Source of the DNA: Arenicellales bacterium
GTDB lineage: Bacteria > Pseudomonadota > Gammaproteobacteria > Arenicellales > JAJDZL01
Length of the DNA: 64,000 nt
Assembly (NCBI GenBank): GCA_958295885.1
Contig: OY282380.1
Coordinates: 2,790,001-2,854,000, forward strand
Direction of reading: 5' to 3'
Positions within the stretch are counted from its first letter, which is position 1; each line of letters begins with the position of its first letter. This document shows, piece by piece, positions 37,654-48,635 of this stretch. The notes under the pieces are model-generated. The model was not told the origin of the DNA. It saw only the letters and a program-made list of their open reading frames with translations, and did no database searches. The position numbers and the translations under genes are program-made.

Positions 37654-37751
37654 TCACTCAGCACGAATTGCTGCCAATCACTTTAGTCTTCTATGATCAA
37701 CCATTTCTAAAAATGGCGGTTGAGCTAATTCAGTATTTGACAAAATAGTAA

Positions 37752-39109
37752 TACAGCGACAACATCCAGCGTAAAACGATTGACGTTAAAGCGAAAAACG
37801 TACCCGAAGGTTCGACTCGCATCGGCTTCAAGAGCTACCGCGTTCAGGAGCTTGTGCTGTTTCCGCTGCTGATCGAATACCGTCGAGAAGTCTGGCGGAC
37901 GCCTTGCGGCAGGCGCTTTGCCGCGGATTTGCCCGAGCATGTGAAAGGTTCTCATTTCGGCCTCGAACTGCGGTGCTCGGTCGCGTCCTTGTATTACCAA
38001 GGACAATCGACGGTCCCGCGCATCGTGGAGCTGCTCAACGACTGGGATGTGAGCATCTCGAAACGCAGCGTGATGCGCATGCTCAATGACGGTTTGAAAA
38101 TTCTAGTCGATGAAGCCCAGCAGGTGTTCGCCGCCGCCAACGCCGGCGCCCAATGGCTGCATGTTGATGACACCGGTGCCCGCCATCAGCACCGCAACGG
38201 CTACTGCAGCGTCATCGGCAATGATCAGTTTACTTATTTCGCCACACGCGAGAGCAAATCCCGCCTTAACTTCCTTGAGGTGCTGAGCGGAGAAAACCCC
38301 CAATATTTGATCAACTCGGCGGCGTTCGACTACATGTGCAAACGTAAATTGTCCAAAAAAAAACATCAAACTGCTGCAAAATCATCCAATTAAGCGTTTC
38401 GACTCGGAGAAAAGCTTAATTGGATGATTTGGGCATCCTGCAGCGCAAAGTGAATTCGCGGCCGGTGCGTATCATCACCGAAGGCGCGCTGTGTGGCGCA
38501 CTGCTTGAAGATGGAAATTTCAGCGAAACCGTCATCTTAAGCGACGATGCCAAACAGTTCCGGCTCGGCTGTAATGCGCTGTGCTGGGTGCATGCGGAAC
38601 GAAACTTTAAAAAACTGCCGAGCCCCGGCGACGACATCCGCCAAGTGGTCGACGCCAAGCAAAGCGAAATTTGGGATCTGTATCGCCAGCTCGGCGAGTA
38701 TCGCCTCAAGCCCGATGCCAAGCTGCGTGAATCGCTGCTCGAACGATTCGATCAGATCTTCAATGACAAAACCGGTTATCACTCACTCAATCTGCTGCTC
38801 GAACGTCAGCGCGCCAATAAGCCGGAACTGCTGCGGGTGCTGGATCACCCGCACACGCCGCTGCACAACAATTTAGGGGAAAATGATGCTCGAGTCTATG
38901 TCATACGCCGCAAAATATCGTCTGGCTCCCGCAGCGACAAGGGCCGCGACGGGCGCGATGCTGGGCTTGGAATTTTGAAAACCTGCCAAAAACAGCAGCT
39001 GAGTTTCTGGCATCTGTTAAGAAATCGGTTCAAAGTGCCAGACGCCCCCGATGTGCCATACTTGCCTGCACTCGTCAGCCAACTCGAAAAATCGACCGTT
39101 CCAACTTGA
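37752..39109 (+). pseudogene. IS66-like DDE transposase with two frameshifts
   Basis: The coding similarity runs over three frames. It starts near 37752 with VDVKAKNVP- and IGFKSYRVQELVL-type sequence and continues with the DDE region LHVDDTGARHQHRNGYC and FTYFATRESKSRLNFLEVL. A first shift falls at a run of nine A residues (38355-38363), a second near 38414, and the remaining 229 codons end at 39109 with SDDAKQFRLGCNALCWVHAE and TPLHNNLGENDARVYVIRRK. Removing both shifts would restore one transposase of about 450 residues. The right end near 39219 may read GTAAGTG outward, like IS66 ends; the left end was not found. Confidence 0.7.
38379..38430. repeat. Perfect 17-bp inverted repeat inside transposase gene
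   Basis: AAATCATCCAATTAAGC at 38379-38395 and its exact complement at 38414-38430 are separated by 18 bases. The second arm lies where the transposase frame shifts. This may be a template-switch (quasipalindrome) mutation that made an imperfect repeat perfect while breaking the frame. Confidence 0.7.
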
Positions 39110-39215
39110 CGCCGACAACCGCGTCGCTTCAAGCAAAATCTCTGCCGGTTCAAACGCCAAAATAGATGTCGTCGCTTTCCAAAGGAAAGTAGGCCAAACC
39201 TCAGTTTTGCCCCAC

Positions 39216-39605
39216 TTACAATTCGGTTCCTTTCTTGTTACATTCGATCACCGTCACATCAATGTCCGGCGTAACCCGCCTGCAGTGGTGCAATCCAGCT
39301 GACGGGAGGTGCTTGTTGATCTTGACCAGGGTCTGTATCGACTGTCTGCTGTCGCTCATGCGGCGCAGCCAGTTTCCCAGAGTCCTCGCCTCCGGCACCT
39401 GCTCGAAACCCAACAGTTTCATCAGCATAAAGGTACTGAACAGAACGCTTGGCCGGTAGCCGCGGTTGCTGCCCGGAGCGGGCATGAAACGATCCGCCAG
39501 TCCGTTCAATCCCAAGCGTTTGAATAAGTCCGCTATCACTACCAAACCGGCGCGGGCGGTCAAGTTGCGATTGCTGTCAGCTGTTTTGTAGGGTAGAATA
39601 TGCAT
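39216..39605 (-). pseudogene. IS1380-type transposase, N-terminal part
   Basis: This 129-codon frame reads LTARAGLVVIADLFKRLGL, then SNRGYRPSVLFSTFMLMKLL, ARTLGNWLRRMSD and PDIDVTVIECNKKG. The order and wording match IS1380-family transposases up to the first catalytic Asp in DIDxTVIE. The remaining two thirds are missing at the junction with the IS66-like element, so that element probably inserted into it or a deletion joined the two. Confidence 0.65.
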
Positions 39606-39779
39606 AAGCCTTGTATTATTTTGGTTGTTTCAGTCATCACCCATTGGGTGATCCTGAAGAGTTGTTTAAAACTTTAATTGCACAAGGCTTTTTTCTATTT
39701 TTTCATTCCTAATTGCGGATTAGGGGATGCCGAGTGCCTTGTGGTCTTGTCTGCCATTATGGCGGTCGAGGCCGAATAG

Positions 39780-40860
39780 CCGATGGTAGCGCACAGGCGG
39801 GAATTGCTCAACGAGCTGTTGGCCGTGTAGCGCACACCGTTCGCTGTGCTTCTAGCCAGCGGCGAGGTGACCCTGCAAGTCGCGGCCCTGTTCGAAGCGT
39901 TGCTGTCTATACTGCAAATGCTGATCATGCTGCTGGAGAATAAAACAATAGAACCTCGTCCAATTCCAGCCTGTCAGGTTCGCTGACGCCGTTTGATCAA
40001 ATTACGCCATCCCGAAAGACGCCAAGAGCAAGGGATTGAAGCGCGAACCCGGCGAATACGCCAATGTGCGGCCAAAATGGACCAGCAGACCTCGGCGTTC
40101 AGCGAATGCTAGTCGATAATGAGTTCAGGACCAAGGAAACTTGCATTGACACCTAGATCAAGAATTGTCCGAACTGCCGCAAGATCAACCACGGATCATT
40201 CCCCGAGTCTATGCTCGGACCACTTCAGCAATAGGCATGACGAGATTCGAAAAAAGCCGGTTCTGGTGCATGAACGCTGGGTGGCCTATTTCAAATACGA
40301 CCGCTGCCATCACAGTCTGTGCGGCACTTGCCTGCTGCGGAAATTGAAACGCATCGAGCAAGCGAACCATCACAACTGGGCCATCAAGATGCGCCGGCTG
40401 CTGCTTGACACTTGCCAGGAAGTGGCCGATGCTGAAATCAAATCGCTGTGCGCAACGCGCTTCAAAGAAGAAAGCAGGCGGAACAGCGCAATCCTCAATG
40501 ACGGCAAATAGAAGTTGCCCGAGCACTCGCCGCGCAAATGCAAAAGAGGCCGCATCCCCAAATCCGAGGCGGAAAAATTGCTGCTTGCATTCGTCCAGTA
40601 CAAGGACGAGATCCTACGCTTTGCAAAGTGCCGCGAGGTGCCGTTCACCAACAGTCGTAGCGAGCTCGGTACTCGAATGGCGAGAGTCAAGCAGAAAAAA
40701 TCTGGAACCTTTCGAAACGTCACTCATGCTCAAGTCTGCTGCCGTATTTTCAGCTACCTGCAGCCGATGTCCTGCTAAAGCTACAACTCGCTTGTTGCGG
40801 TGCAAATCGCACTCAACGGCAATGCAGTGGAAATGCTCGACCAAGCCAAATTAAATGATT
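39780..40860 (+). pseudogene. IS66 TnpC remnant, internally deleted and with stops
   Basis: Two ends of an IS66 TnpC are recognisable. Near 39975-40190 there is a Ser/Pro-rich stretch and NCPNCRK like the zinc-binding start. From about 40260 the C-terminal domain reads ERWVAYFKYDRCHHSLCG, LKRIEQANHHNWAIKMRRLL and KSEAEKLLLAFVQYKDEIL, then VPFTNSRSELGTRMARVKQK and IFSYLQPMSC. The stops TAG after LNDGK (40509) and TAA after MSC (40777) interrupt it. The central DDE part is missing. It is older than the IS66-like gene to its left. Confidence 0.6.
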
Positions 40861-41665
40861 CCAAATTAACATCGCCAAGAACTAGCCTGCCTGATTGGGG
40901 GCGAGAATTTACCTCGAATCGATGTTTGACAGTGAGATTTGACAATCGAAAACTGTTGACTAATAATGTTGATTAACAGCGATAGCAAAAGACACAGTCA
41001 TGCTTGAATTTAGTGTATGTCAAGGGAATACTTAACTGTTTAAATTACTAGAGTTGCTAGAATAGAACGATGAGATCACATTTTTCCGTTAAGGTAAGCC
41101 CGTGGCGCGAATTGTTTCTTATGAAACGCCAAAGATGAAACGAATATTCGGTGCAATGAAAAATTTTGCGAATTTTGACGAAACTTTATTTACTCCGCGG
41201 TCAGCTTGAAATGATTCGCTTGCATCCAATTTTTACTTGACACTCATGTTATTCACCTGGTGGTTTGTTGGAGATACTCGATTATCAAGGGAATCTCGAA
41301 TTTTAATTCCAAATCCTAAAAATGAAATTTTGTACACTTGGCATAAACTTGGGAAATCTCGCAGATGTATTGTGTTAGCAGACTGCCGAGTGCTTAGAGC
41401 ATTGCAAACAATCTTTCGCGTTGAATTGTCGAACGGAGTTCAGGGAACGAGATAATTCGATAGAATATTGGTAAAGAGTTGGAGTGCCAGAAGAGGGCGG
41501 GGAGATACGCCGTCACCCGTTAGATGAAAATTTGATTGTTCAATATCAGAAAGACAATCTTGTATTGATTACGGACGACAGGACAATTCAGCAGTACGAT
41601 GTCAATGTAATTTGATGAAATTTCAATTGTATAGATAACTCTATAAATTCCTAACTTTTAATACC
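40861..41665. other. No gene recognised between IS remnants and channel gene
   Basis: About 800 AT-rich bases have only short frames, such as 41237-41455, without a family or start signal. The right part should hold the promoter of the channel gene. Confidence 0.45.
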
Positions 41666-42472
41666 ATGCGCACAGATAACCCCGTATTTGAGTTTTTGCG
41701 CAGTGTTGTACAAGATAGCACGACGCTAAGCGGACGACTCTTTGATACCGCCATCATATTCATTATCCTTTGTTCATTGGTAATCATCGCTGTAGAAACC
41801 GTTCCTGGGCTCTCACCGGTGACAGTATTCTGGTTACAGGTTACCGAGACCGTAGTCACGCTGATCTTTGTCGCTGAATATGTCTTGAGGATTTTGACTT
41901 CTCCAAAGAAAAAGGATTATGTGTTCAGTTTTTACGGAATTGTAGATCTGCTGGCTATCGCCCCGTTTTTCCTGTTCTTTCTGCCACTTGGGAGCGAAGT
42001 GCTCGCAATACGCGCTGTGAGAATTCTGCGAATCTTTCGAGTGGTCAAGATGACACGCTACGCCGACGCCATGTTCCGCTTGGGCCGTGCCCTTCGAGCT
42101 TCGAAAGAGGAAGCCGAACTGTTTGTTGTGGCAACCGTAATTTTACTGTTCCTTTCATCGGTCGGGATTTACTACTTTGAACATGAAGCACAGCCAGAGA
42201 GTTTCAGCTCGATTCCAGACAGTCTGTGGTGGGCAGTTTGTACTTTAACGACAGTAGGCTACGGAGATGTGTATCCGATTACCGTTGGAGGCAAGCTTTT
42301 CACATTTATGATTCTGATGTGTGGACTTGGTGTGATTGCTGTTCCAGCAGGACTGATTGCCTCAGCACTGCACGAGATCCGTGACGAGGATCTCAGCAGA
42401 GCTTCATCACAAAAGAGTGACGCAAGTGCGGACAGCTCAACCGAAGAAGGGGTTCTTGGGAATAAACAATGA
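41666..42472 (+). CDS. Voltage-gated potassium channel (ion transporter family)
   Basis: The 268-residue protein has six membrane helices. The fourth is a voltage sensor with regularly spaced arginines (IRAVRILRIFRVVKMTRY near residue 112), and the pore loop has the potassium filter CTLTTVGYGDVYP near residue 192. A short cytoplasmic tail rich in Ser, Asp and Glu ends the protein. Four copies would form a potassium channel in the inner membrane. It is a single gene between an IS-rich stretch and a decayed region. Confidence 0.93.
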   Translation: MRTDNPVFEFLRSVVQDSTTLSGRLFDTAIIFIILCSLVIIAVETVPGLSPVTVFWLQVTETVVTLIFVAEYVLRILTSPKKKDYVFSFYGIVDLLAIAPFFLFFLPLGSEVLAIRAVRILRIFRVVKMTRYADAMFRLGRALRASKEEAELFVVATVILLFLSSVGIYYFEHEAQPESFSSIPDSLWWAVCTLTTVGYGDVYPITVGGKLFTFMILMCGLGVIAVPAGLIASALHEIRDEDLSRASSQKSDASADSSTEEGVLGNKQ

Positions 42473-42690
42473 TCGGGTCACGATGCTAAGCGCATCTGCG
42501 AAAAATCGCTTTGTGACTTCCCGACCTGGGTGAGCTATCGCAAATCGTTATTCGGCGTAGCAGCGCTGACCGCCGCGGTCCGGACCGACTCCCTCTACAT
42601 GTCGCGCAGCATGGTGCAAATAAGGATTTGAACAGTCGGCATGCATTTCAATGGCCGGACATATTCACTGAGTAAGAAAGCCTTTGTATC
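42473..42690. other. Short gap after the channel gene, no gene recognised
   Basis: A plus-strand frame here reads FPTWVSYRKSLFGVAALTAA but has no start signal and stops after about 50 codons at a TGA near 42629. It may be the remnant of an accessory gene. Confidence 0.3.
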
Positions 42691-43184
42691 GTGCGTCGGC
42701 CCAGAGGGTGGACCACTACTTCAGGAGACATTGAATTCCGATTGGGCAATCATAGGATGGATACAAGCGAACGGATTGCTGAATCCTCAACTTTAGCGGA
42801 CGGTTTTTTTTGTCAGGTCATACAAGACACATATCACGCTGGTGAGAATGATTCACGAAGGAGTGTTAATTCAAACGGCAGCAATGGGCTTTATTCGACG
42901 ATGCAAGTTGGAAATCTTGTAGTCGTGCCAAACAATGAAGTATTTTCGCTTTGCGTCGCCGAAGTCACGGGCGAAGCCTATTTTGGCGAGACCGAAATAA
43001 ACGAAGATTCTGCATATGGTTGAATGACGGCGACAGCGTTCCAAAAATTGATCGCACTAGACATCCAGAGTGAAGTGATATCTACAAAAGAACAAGCTGT
43101 CTGGGACGGAGTCGACTGCTGGAAGTGCGAATGAGATCTGTTTCCGAGAAAGAAGTTGAACCAGATTTGAAAAACGGTCGATAA
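42691..43184 (+). pseudogene. Frameshifted accessory gene, possibly a Mrr/EVE-like sensor domain
   Basis: The frames are mixed. LNSDWAIIGWIQANGLLNP comes first in one frame. Then another frame has ADGFFCQVIQDTYHAGEND, a Ser/Asn stretch, and LYSTMQVGNLVVVPNNEV with LCVAEVTGEAYFG. A third frame continues with WLNDGDSVPKIDRTRHPE. The middle part resembles the beta-rich sensor domains at the start of Mrr-type and EVE-like defence proteins, where a conserved MxVGDLVVxP motif precedes IGEVTGxY. The resemblance is by eye only. The gene is broken by at least two frameshifts. Confidence 0.35.
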
Positions 43185-43287
43185 ATCTGCAAAAATCGCC
43201 CAACTGTTCCTTTCGTTCGATCAGAGCATTCTCAGTCATTTACGGTTTTGGAAATGTAACCGCAAACGCCTCTCGTTGCAGTCATCT

Positions 43288-43854
43288 TCAATTCTCGATG
43301 TGAATCCGCTTGAGTTTCTGGCTCAATTCTTCCGCATCGAATTCCTCCGGATCGTACTCACCGTCATACCACTCCTTGTTTTCCTCATGACTTTCGTGCG
43401 ATGGGTCCAGCATAGAATCGACAAATGTCCAATAGCCAGAGAATCCACCAACATCTTCGGGCGGACCGTTTCGAGCGCCTCCGACTAAAATCGGATAATT
43501 TTCACACTTATTCACTTTGCGAACCACCCCGAGTATCACATCGTGCTGCCAATCGTCGCCAAAATCATAAGTGTAGAGGAACCGCTTAATGCCTTTGCTG
43601 ACCACCCAGTCCAAATCGAAATCCATCGCATCATGCATGGGCAAGTCCCAAGAGAAGTGGTCATCGCTCGGCGGCCCAAAGTTCTCGCCCTGGACTTCAA
43701 AATCCCACAGATGATAGTTCCACCAGCCAAATGCGACTTGGATTGTCTCATGGAGGGTAAACAGTGTCGTCGAAACTGGAACTACTACCCGCCGCCAGAT
43801 TTTTGGCCGAATGTTTCTCAGTTCGATCCGAACGCCTACTACTAATGCGCTCAT
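43288..43854 (-). CDS. Plasmid pRiA4b ORF-3 family protein
   Basis: The 188-residue protein matches this widespread family: VGVRIELRNIRPKIWRRVVV at the start, LHETIQVAFGWWNYHLWDFE, TYDFGDDWQHDVIL near residue 95, and NGPPEDVGGFSGYW. The molecular function is unknown. Such genes are common in mobile and accessory DNA, in keeping with the decayed surroundings. The gene itself looks intact. Confidence 0.85.
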   Translation of the reverse strand: MSALVVGVRIELRNIRPKIWRRVVVPVSTTLFTLHETIQVAFGWWNYHLWDFEVQGENFGPPSDDHFSWDLPMHDAMDFDLDWVVSKGIKRFLYTYDFGDDWQHDVILGVVRKVNKCENYPILVGGARNGPPEDVGGFSGYWTFVDSMLDPSHESHEENKEWYDGEYDPEEFDAEELSQKLKRIHIEN

Positions 43855-44657
43855 AATTTCAAATGTATCTCAACAGCCGACACGCATTTGTAAAAAAAAT
43901 TCCCATGGATTCGATATGAAGTGGAAATATGGCGGCAGTTCAAACGAATAATCCTTAAATTTGGTTCACTCAGAAGCAAACCAACTTTTCCAACTCAATC
44001 TGGTAAGTCTTTGAATCTCTCCCGCTAAAGTGACCACATTTAAGTGACAGGCATGGGAAATTTTCTCTACAATTAATGATATTCGACTTGGCTCGATCTG
44101 TCGAAACTAAATCGCCAATACATGCTGCGATGTGCGTTTGCTTTGGACTAGCACAACAACGCGCACAGAAACTCTCGAACTGTTCAGCAGCGGGCCTGTT
44201 CCCGCATCAGCAATCTGGCAGGTCGGCCTGTTTTGTGCCGAGGAAATTCGCAGTGCTGGCGATATTCATGCAGGCGGTGCGTTGTGACAATGATTGTCGG
44301 TCGTCTTCGAACTTGCGCCTGGTGTCATCACGCTTTAATTTTATGACTGTCAGTTTCCTGTCAATTTCATCGCCTGTATACAGACAACCCATTCAATTGT
44401 GCAAGACAGTGAATACAATTGATTTGCTGGTTCTGTGATTTAAGCCGGGATAATTTATGATTTGTGTAGAATTAAACAATCATTTGCCGCGTACAATTTG
44501 ATGAATGCGGCAGATTGCAAGGAATGATGAAAGAAGGTGCCAAAACATGTCCAGCTCGTCTAACTCATGAGGCTGACAGCGGTTATGTTGAATCGGGTTG
44601 GGGACTTGCGAAAGGAGAGTGCTGCTCCAGGCAGAAATTTCTGGTGGGTGAAAATAT
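43855..44657. other. No gene recognised upstream of the metallophosphoesterase
   Basis: About 800 bases with one open frame of 120 codons at 44076-44438 (plus) that has no start signal and no recognisable family. It is likely non-coding. Confidence 0.4.
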
Positions 44658-45416
44658 TTGAAACTTCTCATCTATTCCGATCTGCATCTGGAATTTTCTC
44701 TTCTGGATGTCCCGCAGACAGGCTATGACGCGGTCGTACTTGCCGGTGACATACACTTGGGAAGCGAGGGAATCAAATGGGCAAAGAGAGTGTTTTCTCA
44801 TGTTCCGGTGGTGTACATCTGCGGCAACCATGAGTTTTATCACGGTGACATTGAAAATGTTCACCAGAGCATTCGACGGGAAGCTTCAGGCTCGAAAGTT
44901 TACTTTTGTGAAAATCAAAGCGTGCAATTGGATGATGTTCGATTTTTGTGTTCGACTCTGTGGACCGATTTTTCGCTCAATGGAGATGCACAAAGCGCGC
45001 TTCGACGCGCCGGCAGCTGGATGAACGATTACCGATTGATTCAACTCAACCGAAGACGCCTGCGACCTGACGATACGTTCTCCTTTCATCAGATTTCGCG
45101 CTCATATCTGGAATCGGAACTGAACGCGCCGACTTCACAAAAAGGCGTGACGGTCGTTGTCACTCACCACGCACCGTCTCGGTCCTCATTGAAATACGAA
45201 CGCATCAGTCCTGAGTTGGCTCCGGCATATGCTTCGCCCATGGATGACCTGATTGGTGGAGGTGGTGCGGCCCTTTGGGTTCATGGACACACTCATGAAT
45301 CTTCCGATTATTGGATTCAATCGACGCGTGTGATCTCCAATCCACGCGGTTATTCGTATCGAAACAATGGTTACGGAAACCCGAATTTTCAGTTAAACTG
45401 TATAATTGAGGTGTAG
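44658..45416 (+). CDS. Metallophosphoesterase
   Basis: The 252-residue protein carries the metal-binding motifs of calcineurin-like phosphoesterases in order: YSDLHLE (residues 6-12), LAGDIH, CGNHEFYHG near residue 55, VTHHAPS near residue 172 and HGHTHE near residue 212. Substrate is unknown. Translation begins at TTG after a GGTGGGTG element. The family member usually starts with MKLxxxSDLH, which supports this start. It ends just before a terminator. Confidence 0.88.
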   Translation: MKLLIYSDLHLEFSLLDVPQTGYDAVVLAGDIHLGSEGIKWAKRVFSHVPVVYICGNHEFYHGDIENVHQSIRREASGSKVYFCENQSVQLDDVRFLCSTLWTDFSLNGDAQSALRRAGSWMNDYRLIQLNRRRLRPDDTFSFHQISRSYLESELNAPTSQKGVTVVVTHHAPSRSSLKYERISPELAPAYASPMDDLIGGGGAALWVHGHTHESSDYWIQSTRVISNPRGYSYRNNGYGNPNFQLNCIIEV

Positions 45417-45436
45417 AAAATTCCCAAAAGATACGC

Positions 45437-45459
45437 AGCCAGCTCGAAGCTGGCTTTTT
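45437..45459 (+). terminator. Rho-independent terminator
   Basis: An eight-base stem (AGCCAGCT and AGCTGGCT) with a three-base loop is followed by five T residues. It ends the metallophosphoesterase transcript and separates it from tkt. Confidence 0.9.
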
Positions 45460-45530
45460 ATTGGTATAAATCTCTAATTCTCTTGAAATAAAATTTACAT
45501 TTGGAATCAACCTCAGCATTATCTACGACT

Positions 45531-47552
45531 ATGCACCAATTAACTTCACCAACTCGACTCGAAAAAGCAAATGCGATTCGGGTGCTCGCAATGGATGCGG
45601 TTCAAGAAGCAAACTCTGGACATCCTGGGATGCCAATGGGCATGGCCGATATCGCAGAAGTATTGTGGAGTGAGTTTTTAAAACACAATCCAAAAGAACC
45701 AGACTGGTTTGACCGAGACCGTTTCGTTTTGTCGAACGGCCATGGTTCTATGTTGATTTATGCCATGCTCCATCTGACTGGCTACGAGCTTTCCATGGAT
45801 GAAATCCGACAGTTCAGACAGCTGCATTCAAAAACACCCGGGCATCCAGAATATGGCGTGACCCCCGGAGTGGAGACAACAACCGGACCTTTGGCTCAGG
45901 GCCTTGCGAACGCAGTTGGTTTTGCGCTCGCGGAAAAAGTCCTTGCAGCTCAGTTCAACCGTCCAGGTCATCGGGTCGTGGATCACTACACTTATGTGTT
46001 TACAGGCGACGGCTGCCTGATGGAGGGCGTCTCTCACGAGTCTGCTTCATTCGCCGGCACTCACCGTTTGAGCAAATTGATCGTACTCTATGACGACAAT
46101 AACGTTTCAATTGATGGAGAAGTATCGGCCTGGTTTACCGAAGACGTTCCGCAGCGGTTCAAGTCCTATGGCTGGCATGTCGTTCCAGATGTTGACGGAC
46201 ACGATCCAGAGCAGATCTGGAGCGCCATAGATTCGGCGCGGCGCGAAACTGAAAAACCGAGCTTGATTTGCTGCAAGACTTTGATTGGGTGGGGCTCTCC
46301 GAATAAACAGGCAACGGCATCGGCCCACGGTGCTCCTCTTGGAGTCGATGAAGTTCAGCTCGTTCGCGATACGTTGGGCTGGACGCATGACAAGTTTGAA
46401 ATTCCGCAGACGATCTATGAGGCATTCGATGGCAGTTCCAAAGGCGCCGCTGCCCAGACCGAATGGGAACAGCGTCTTCAGGCGTATCAGGCAGAGTTCC
46501 CCGAATTGGCAGAAGAATTTTTACGCCGTATTGAAGGACGACTGCCTTCAGGTTGGGATGAATTCAGTTCTCGTAAAATTCGAGAAATCAGCGAGAATAC
46601 GAAGCCGCTGGCGACGCGTCAGTCATCGAAAGTCGCTTTGGATTCATTCGGTTCCGAACTTCCTGAGCTGATTGGCGGGTCGGCTGACTTGACGGGATCG
46701 AACCTGACTTACTTCAATCGCTCCAAGGCCATTACGGGTGACGATGCGAACGGCAACTATCTGTATTTTGGCGTGCGCGAGTTCGGAATGACGGCAATGG
46801 CAACCGGATTGGCGCTCCACCGCGGCTTCATACCCTATTCTGCAACCTTTTTAATGTTCTCCGAGTACGCCAGAAATGCGGTTCGTATGGCGGCATTGAT
46901 GGGAATTCAGTCAATATTGGTGTATACCCACGATTCTATCGGTTTGGGTGAAGACGGTCCCACACATCAGGCGGTAGAACAGGCTGCCACCCTTCGGTTA
47001 ATTCCAAACATGTCCGTATGGCGGCCCTGCGACACACAGGAATCTCTCGTTGCCTGGAGGGCGGCGATAGAACGTAAAACAGGTCCAACCAGCCTGTTGT
47101 TTTCGCGTCAGGGCGTTCCCCAGCAGCAGCGCACTGCGAATCAGGTTGAACAGATTGCAAAAGGCGGATATGTGCTTGTCGACTGCGACGGGCCGCCATC
47201 GGCGGTGATTATTGCGACGGGTACGGAGGTGTCTTTGGCGGTTGCCGCTGCTCAATCATTGAAAAGCAGTGGCGTGCGCGTGCGCGTCGTATCAATGCCA
47301 TCGTTGGATGTTTTTGAATCGCAGCCGCTGAAATATCAGGAATCGGTCCTGCTGCCCGAGCTGAAAGCCCGCGTTGTTGTGGAAGCGGGCGTTACTGCAT
47401 TGTGGGCAAAGTACGCAGGACCATGTGGCAAAATTCTAGGAGTGGACTCGTTTGGAGAGTCAGCGCCGGGCAAAGATCTTTATGAACTGTTTGACTTAAC
47501 GGCCGCCGCGGTGGAAAAAGAGGTGCTGGAGCAGGTCAGTTCCAGCCCCTGA
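45531..47552 (+). CDS. tkt: Transketolase
   Basis: The 673-residue enzyme transfers two-carbon units between sugar phosphates using thiamine diphosphate. Clear motifs are [18 protein letters not shown], the thiamine-binding [18 protein letters not shown] near residue 150, and the second-domain run ending [20 protein letters not shown]. Length is normal. A TTG 30 bases upstream is also in frame, but conservation begins only after MHQLTSP. It opens the tkt-gap-pgk-pyk-fba run. Confidence 0.96.
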   Translation: MHQLTSPTRLEKANAIRVLAMDAVQEANSGHPGMPMGMADIAEVLWSEFLKHNPKEPDWFDRDRFVLSNGHGSMLIYAMLHLTGYELSMDEIRQFRQLHSKTPGHPEYGVTPGVETTTGPLAQGLANAVGFALAEKVLAAQFNRPGHRVVDHYTYVFTGDGCLMEGVSHESASFAGTHRLSKLIVLYDDNNVSIDGEVSAWFTEDVPQRFKSYGWHVVPDVDGHDPEQIWSAIDSARRETEKPSLICCKTLIGWGSPNKQATASAHGAPLGVDEVQLVRDTLGWTHDKFEIPQTIYEAFDGSSKGAAAQTEWEQRLQAYQAEFPELAEEFLRRIEGRLPSGWDEFSSRKIREISENTKPLATRQSSKVALDSFGSELPELIGGSADLTGSNLTYFNRSKAITGDDANGNYLYFGVREFGMTAMATGLALHRGFIPYSATFLMFSEYARNAVRMAALMGIQSILVYTHDSIGLGEDGPTHQAVEQAATLRLIPNMSVWRPCDTQESLVAWRAAIERKTGPTSLLFSRQGVPQQQRTANQVEQIAKGGYVLVDCDGPPSAVIIATGTEVSLAVAAAQSLKSSGVRVRVVSMPSLDVFESQPLKYQESVLLPELKARVVVEAGVTALWAKYAGPCGKILGVDSFGESAPGKDLYELFDLTAAAVEKEVLEQVSSSP

Positions 47553-47606
47553 ATGCGATTTGCGAAGATGAATTCGAATATATGAAAGAGAGGAAATTAC
47601 AAACCT

Positions 47607-48617
47607 ATGTCAATTAGAGTAGCGATTAACGGATTTGGGCGAATTGGTCGCAACGTGATGCGTGCGCACTATGAATCTCCCTATCGGAAAGAATTGGAAA
47701 TTGTCGCCATTAACGATTTGGCGGACCGAAACACGAATGCGCATCTGCTTCAGTATGACACCGTCCATGGAAAGTTTGCTGGCGAGGTTAAAGTCGTGGA
47801 CGATGGCTTCACGGTGGATGGCGCCTTCGTCAGAACACTATCGGAACGGGTTCCGGCGAATTTGCCTTGGCGTGATCTGGGAGTTGATGTGGTATTGGAG
47901 AGTACCGGATTTTTCGCAAGCAAGGAAAAAGCGTCAGGTCATCTTGAAGCGGGCGCATCTAAGGTAGTGCTGTCGGCACCGGGCAAGAATGTGGATGCGA
48001 CGGTGGTTTACGGAGTCAATCACGATGTTCTCCGCGCCGAACACCAAGTGATCTCAAATGCATCCTGCACTACAAACTGCCTTGCTCCGATCGCAAAGGT
48101 CTTAAACGATAGTTTTGGGATTGAGTGCGGACTTATGACGACCGTCCATGCCTTCACGAACGATCAGGTTCTCACTGATGTTTTTCATAAGGACTTAAGA
48201 CGAGCTCGATCCGCCACCCAATCCATGATTCCAACGAGTACTGGAGCGGCCCGAGCGATCGGCCTGGTTTTACCGGAACTGGAGGGGAAGCTGGATGGAT
48301 TTGCAGTGCGGGTTCCTACGACCAATGTTTCGCTGGTTGACTTGACGGTTCAGACCGAGTCTGACGTAACCGTCGAAGCGATTCATGATGCTGTGAAAGA
48401 AGCGGCGGATGGTCCCATGAAAGGAATTCTTGCCTTTAACGATCAGCCTTTGGTTTCGATTGATTTCAATCATTGTCCGATTTCATCGGTATTTGAAGCC
48501 GCCACCACGAGAGTTGTCGGGCGGCGCACCGCCAAAATCTGTTGCTGGTATGACAATGAGTGGGCGTTTTCGAATCGAATGCTGGATACGACAATGGCAT
48601 TGATAAGTGCGAAGTAG
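47607..48617 (+). CDS. gap: Glyceraldehyde-3-phosphate dehydrogenase, type I
   Basis: A 336-residue enzyme with the NAD-binding start [14 protein letters not shown] and the active-site [13 protein letters not shown] carrying the catalytic Cys near residue 151. [20 protein letters not shown] and [11 protein letters not shown] complete the family pattern. It has a GAGAGG ribosome binding site. It works next to transketolase and phosphoglycerate kinase in glycolysis, gluconeogenesis or a pentose cycle. Confidence 0.96.
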   Translation: MSIRVAINGFGRIGRNVMRAHYESPYRKELEIVAINDLADRNTNAHLLQYDTVHGKFAGEVKVVDDGFTVDGAFVRTLSERVPANLPWRDLGVDVVLESTGFFASKEKASGHLEAGASKVVLSAPGKNVDATVVYGVNHDVLRAEHQVISNASCTTNCLAPIAKVLNDSFGIECGLMTTVHAFTNDQVLTDVFHKDLRRARSATQSMIPTSTGAARAIGLVLPELEGKLDGFAVRVPTTNVSLVDLTVQTESDVTVEAIHDAVKEAADGPMKGILAFNDQPLVSIDFNHCPISSVFEAATTRVVGRRTAKICCWYDNEWAFSNRMLDTTMALISAK

Positions 48618-48635
48618 CCTGATTTTGCATCGGAG

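Noticed and set aside
38355..38363. A9 run as a programmed frameshift site of the transposase
   Set aside because: A second frameshift follows within 60 bases and the IS is otherwise decayed; a slip mutation in a homopolymer is simpler.
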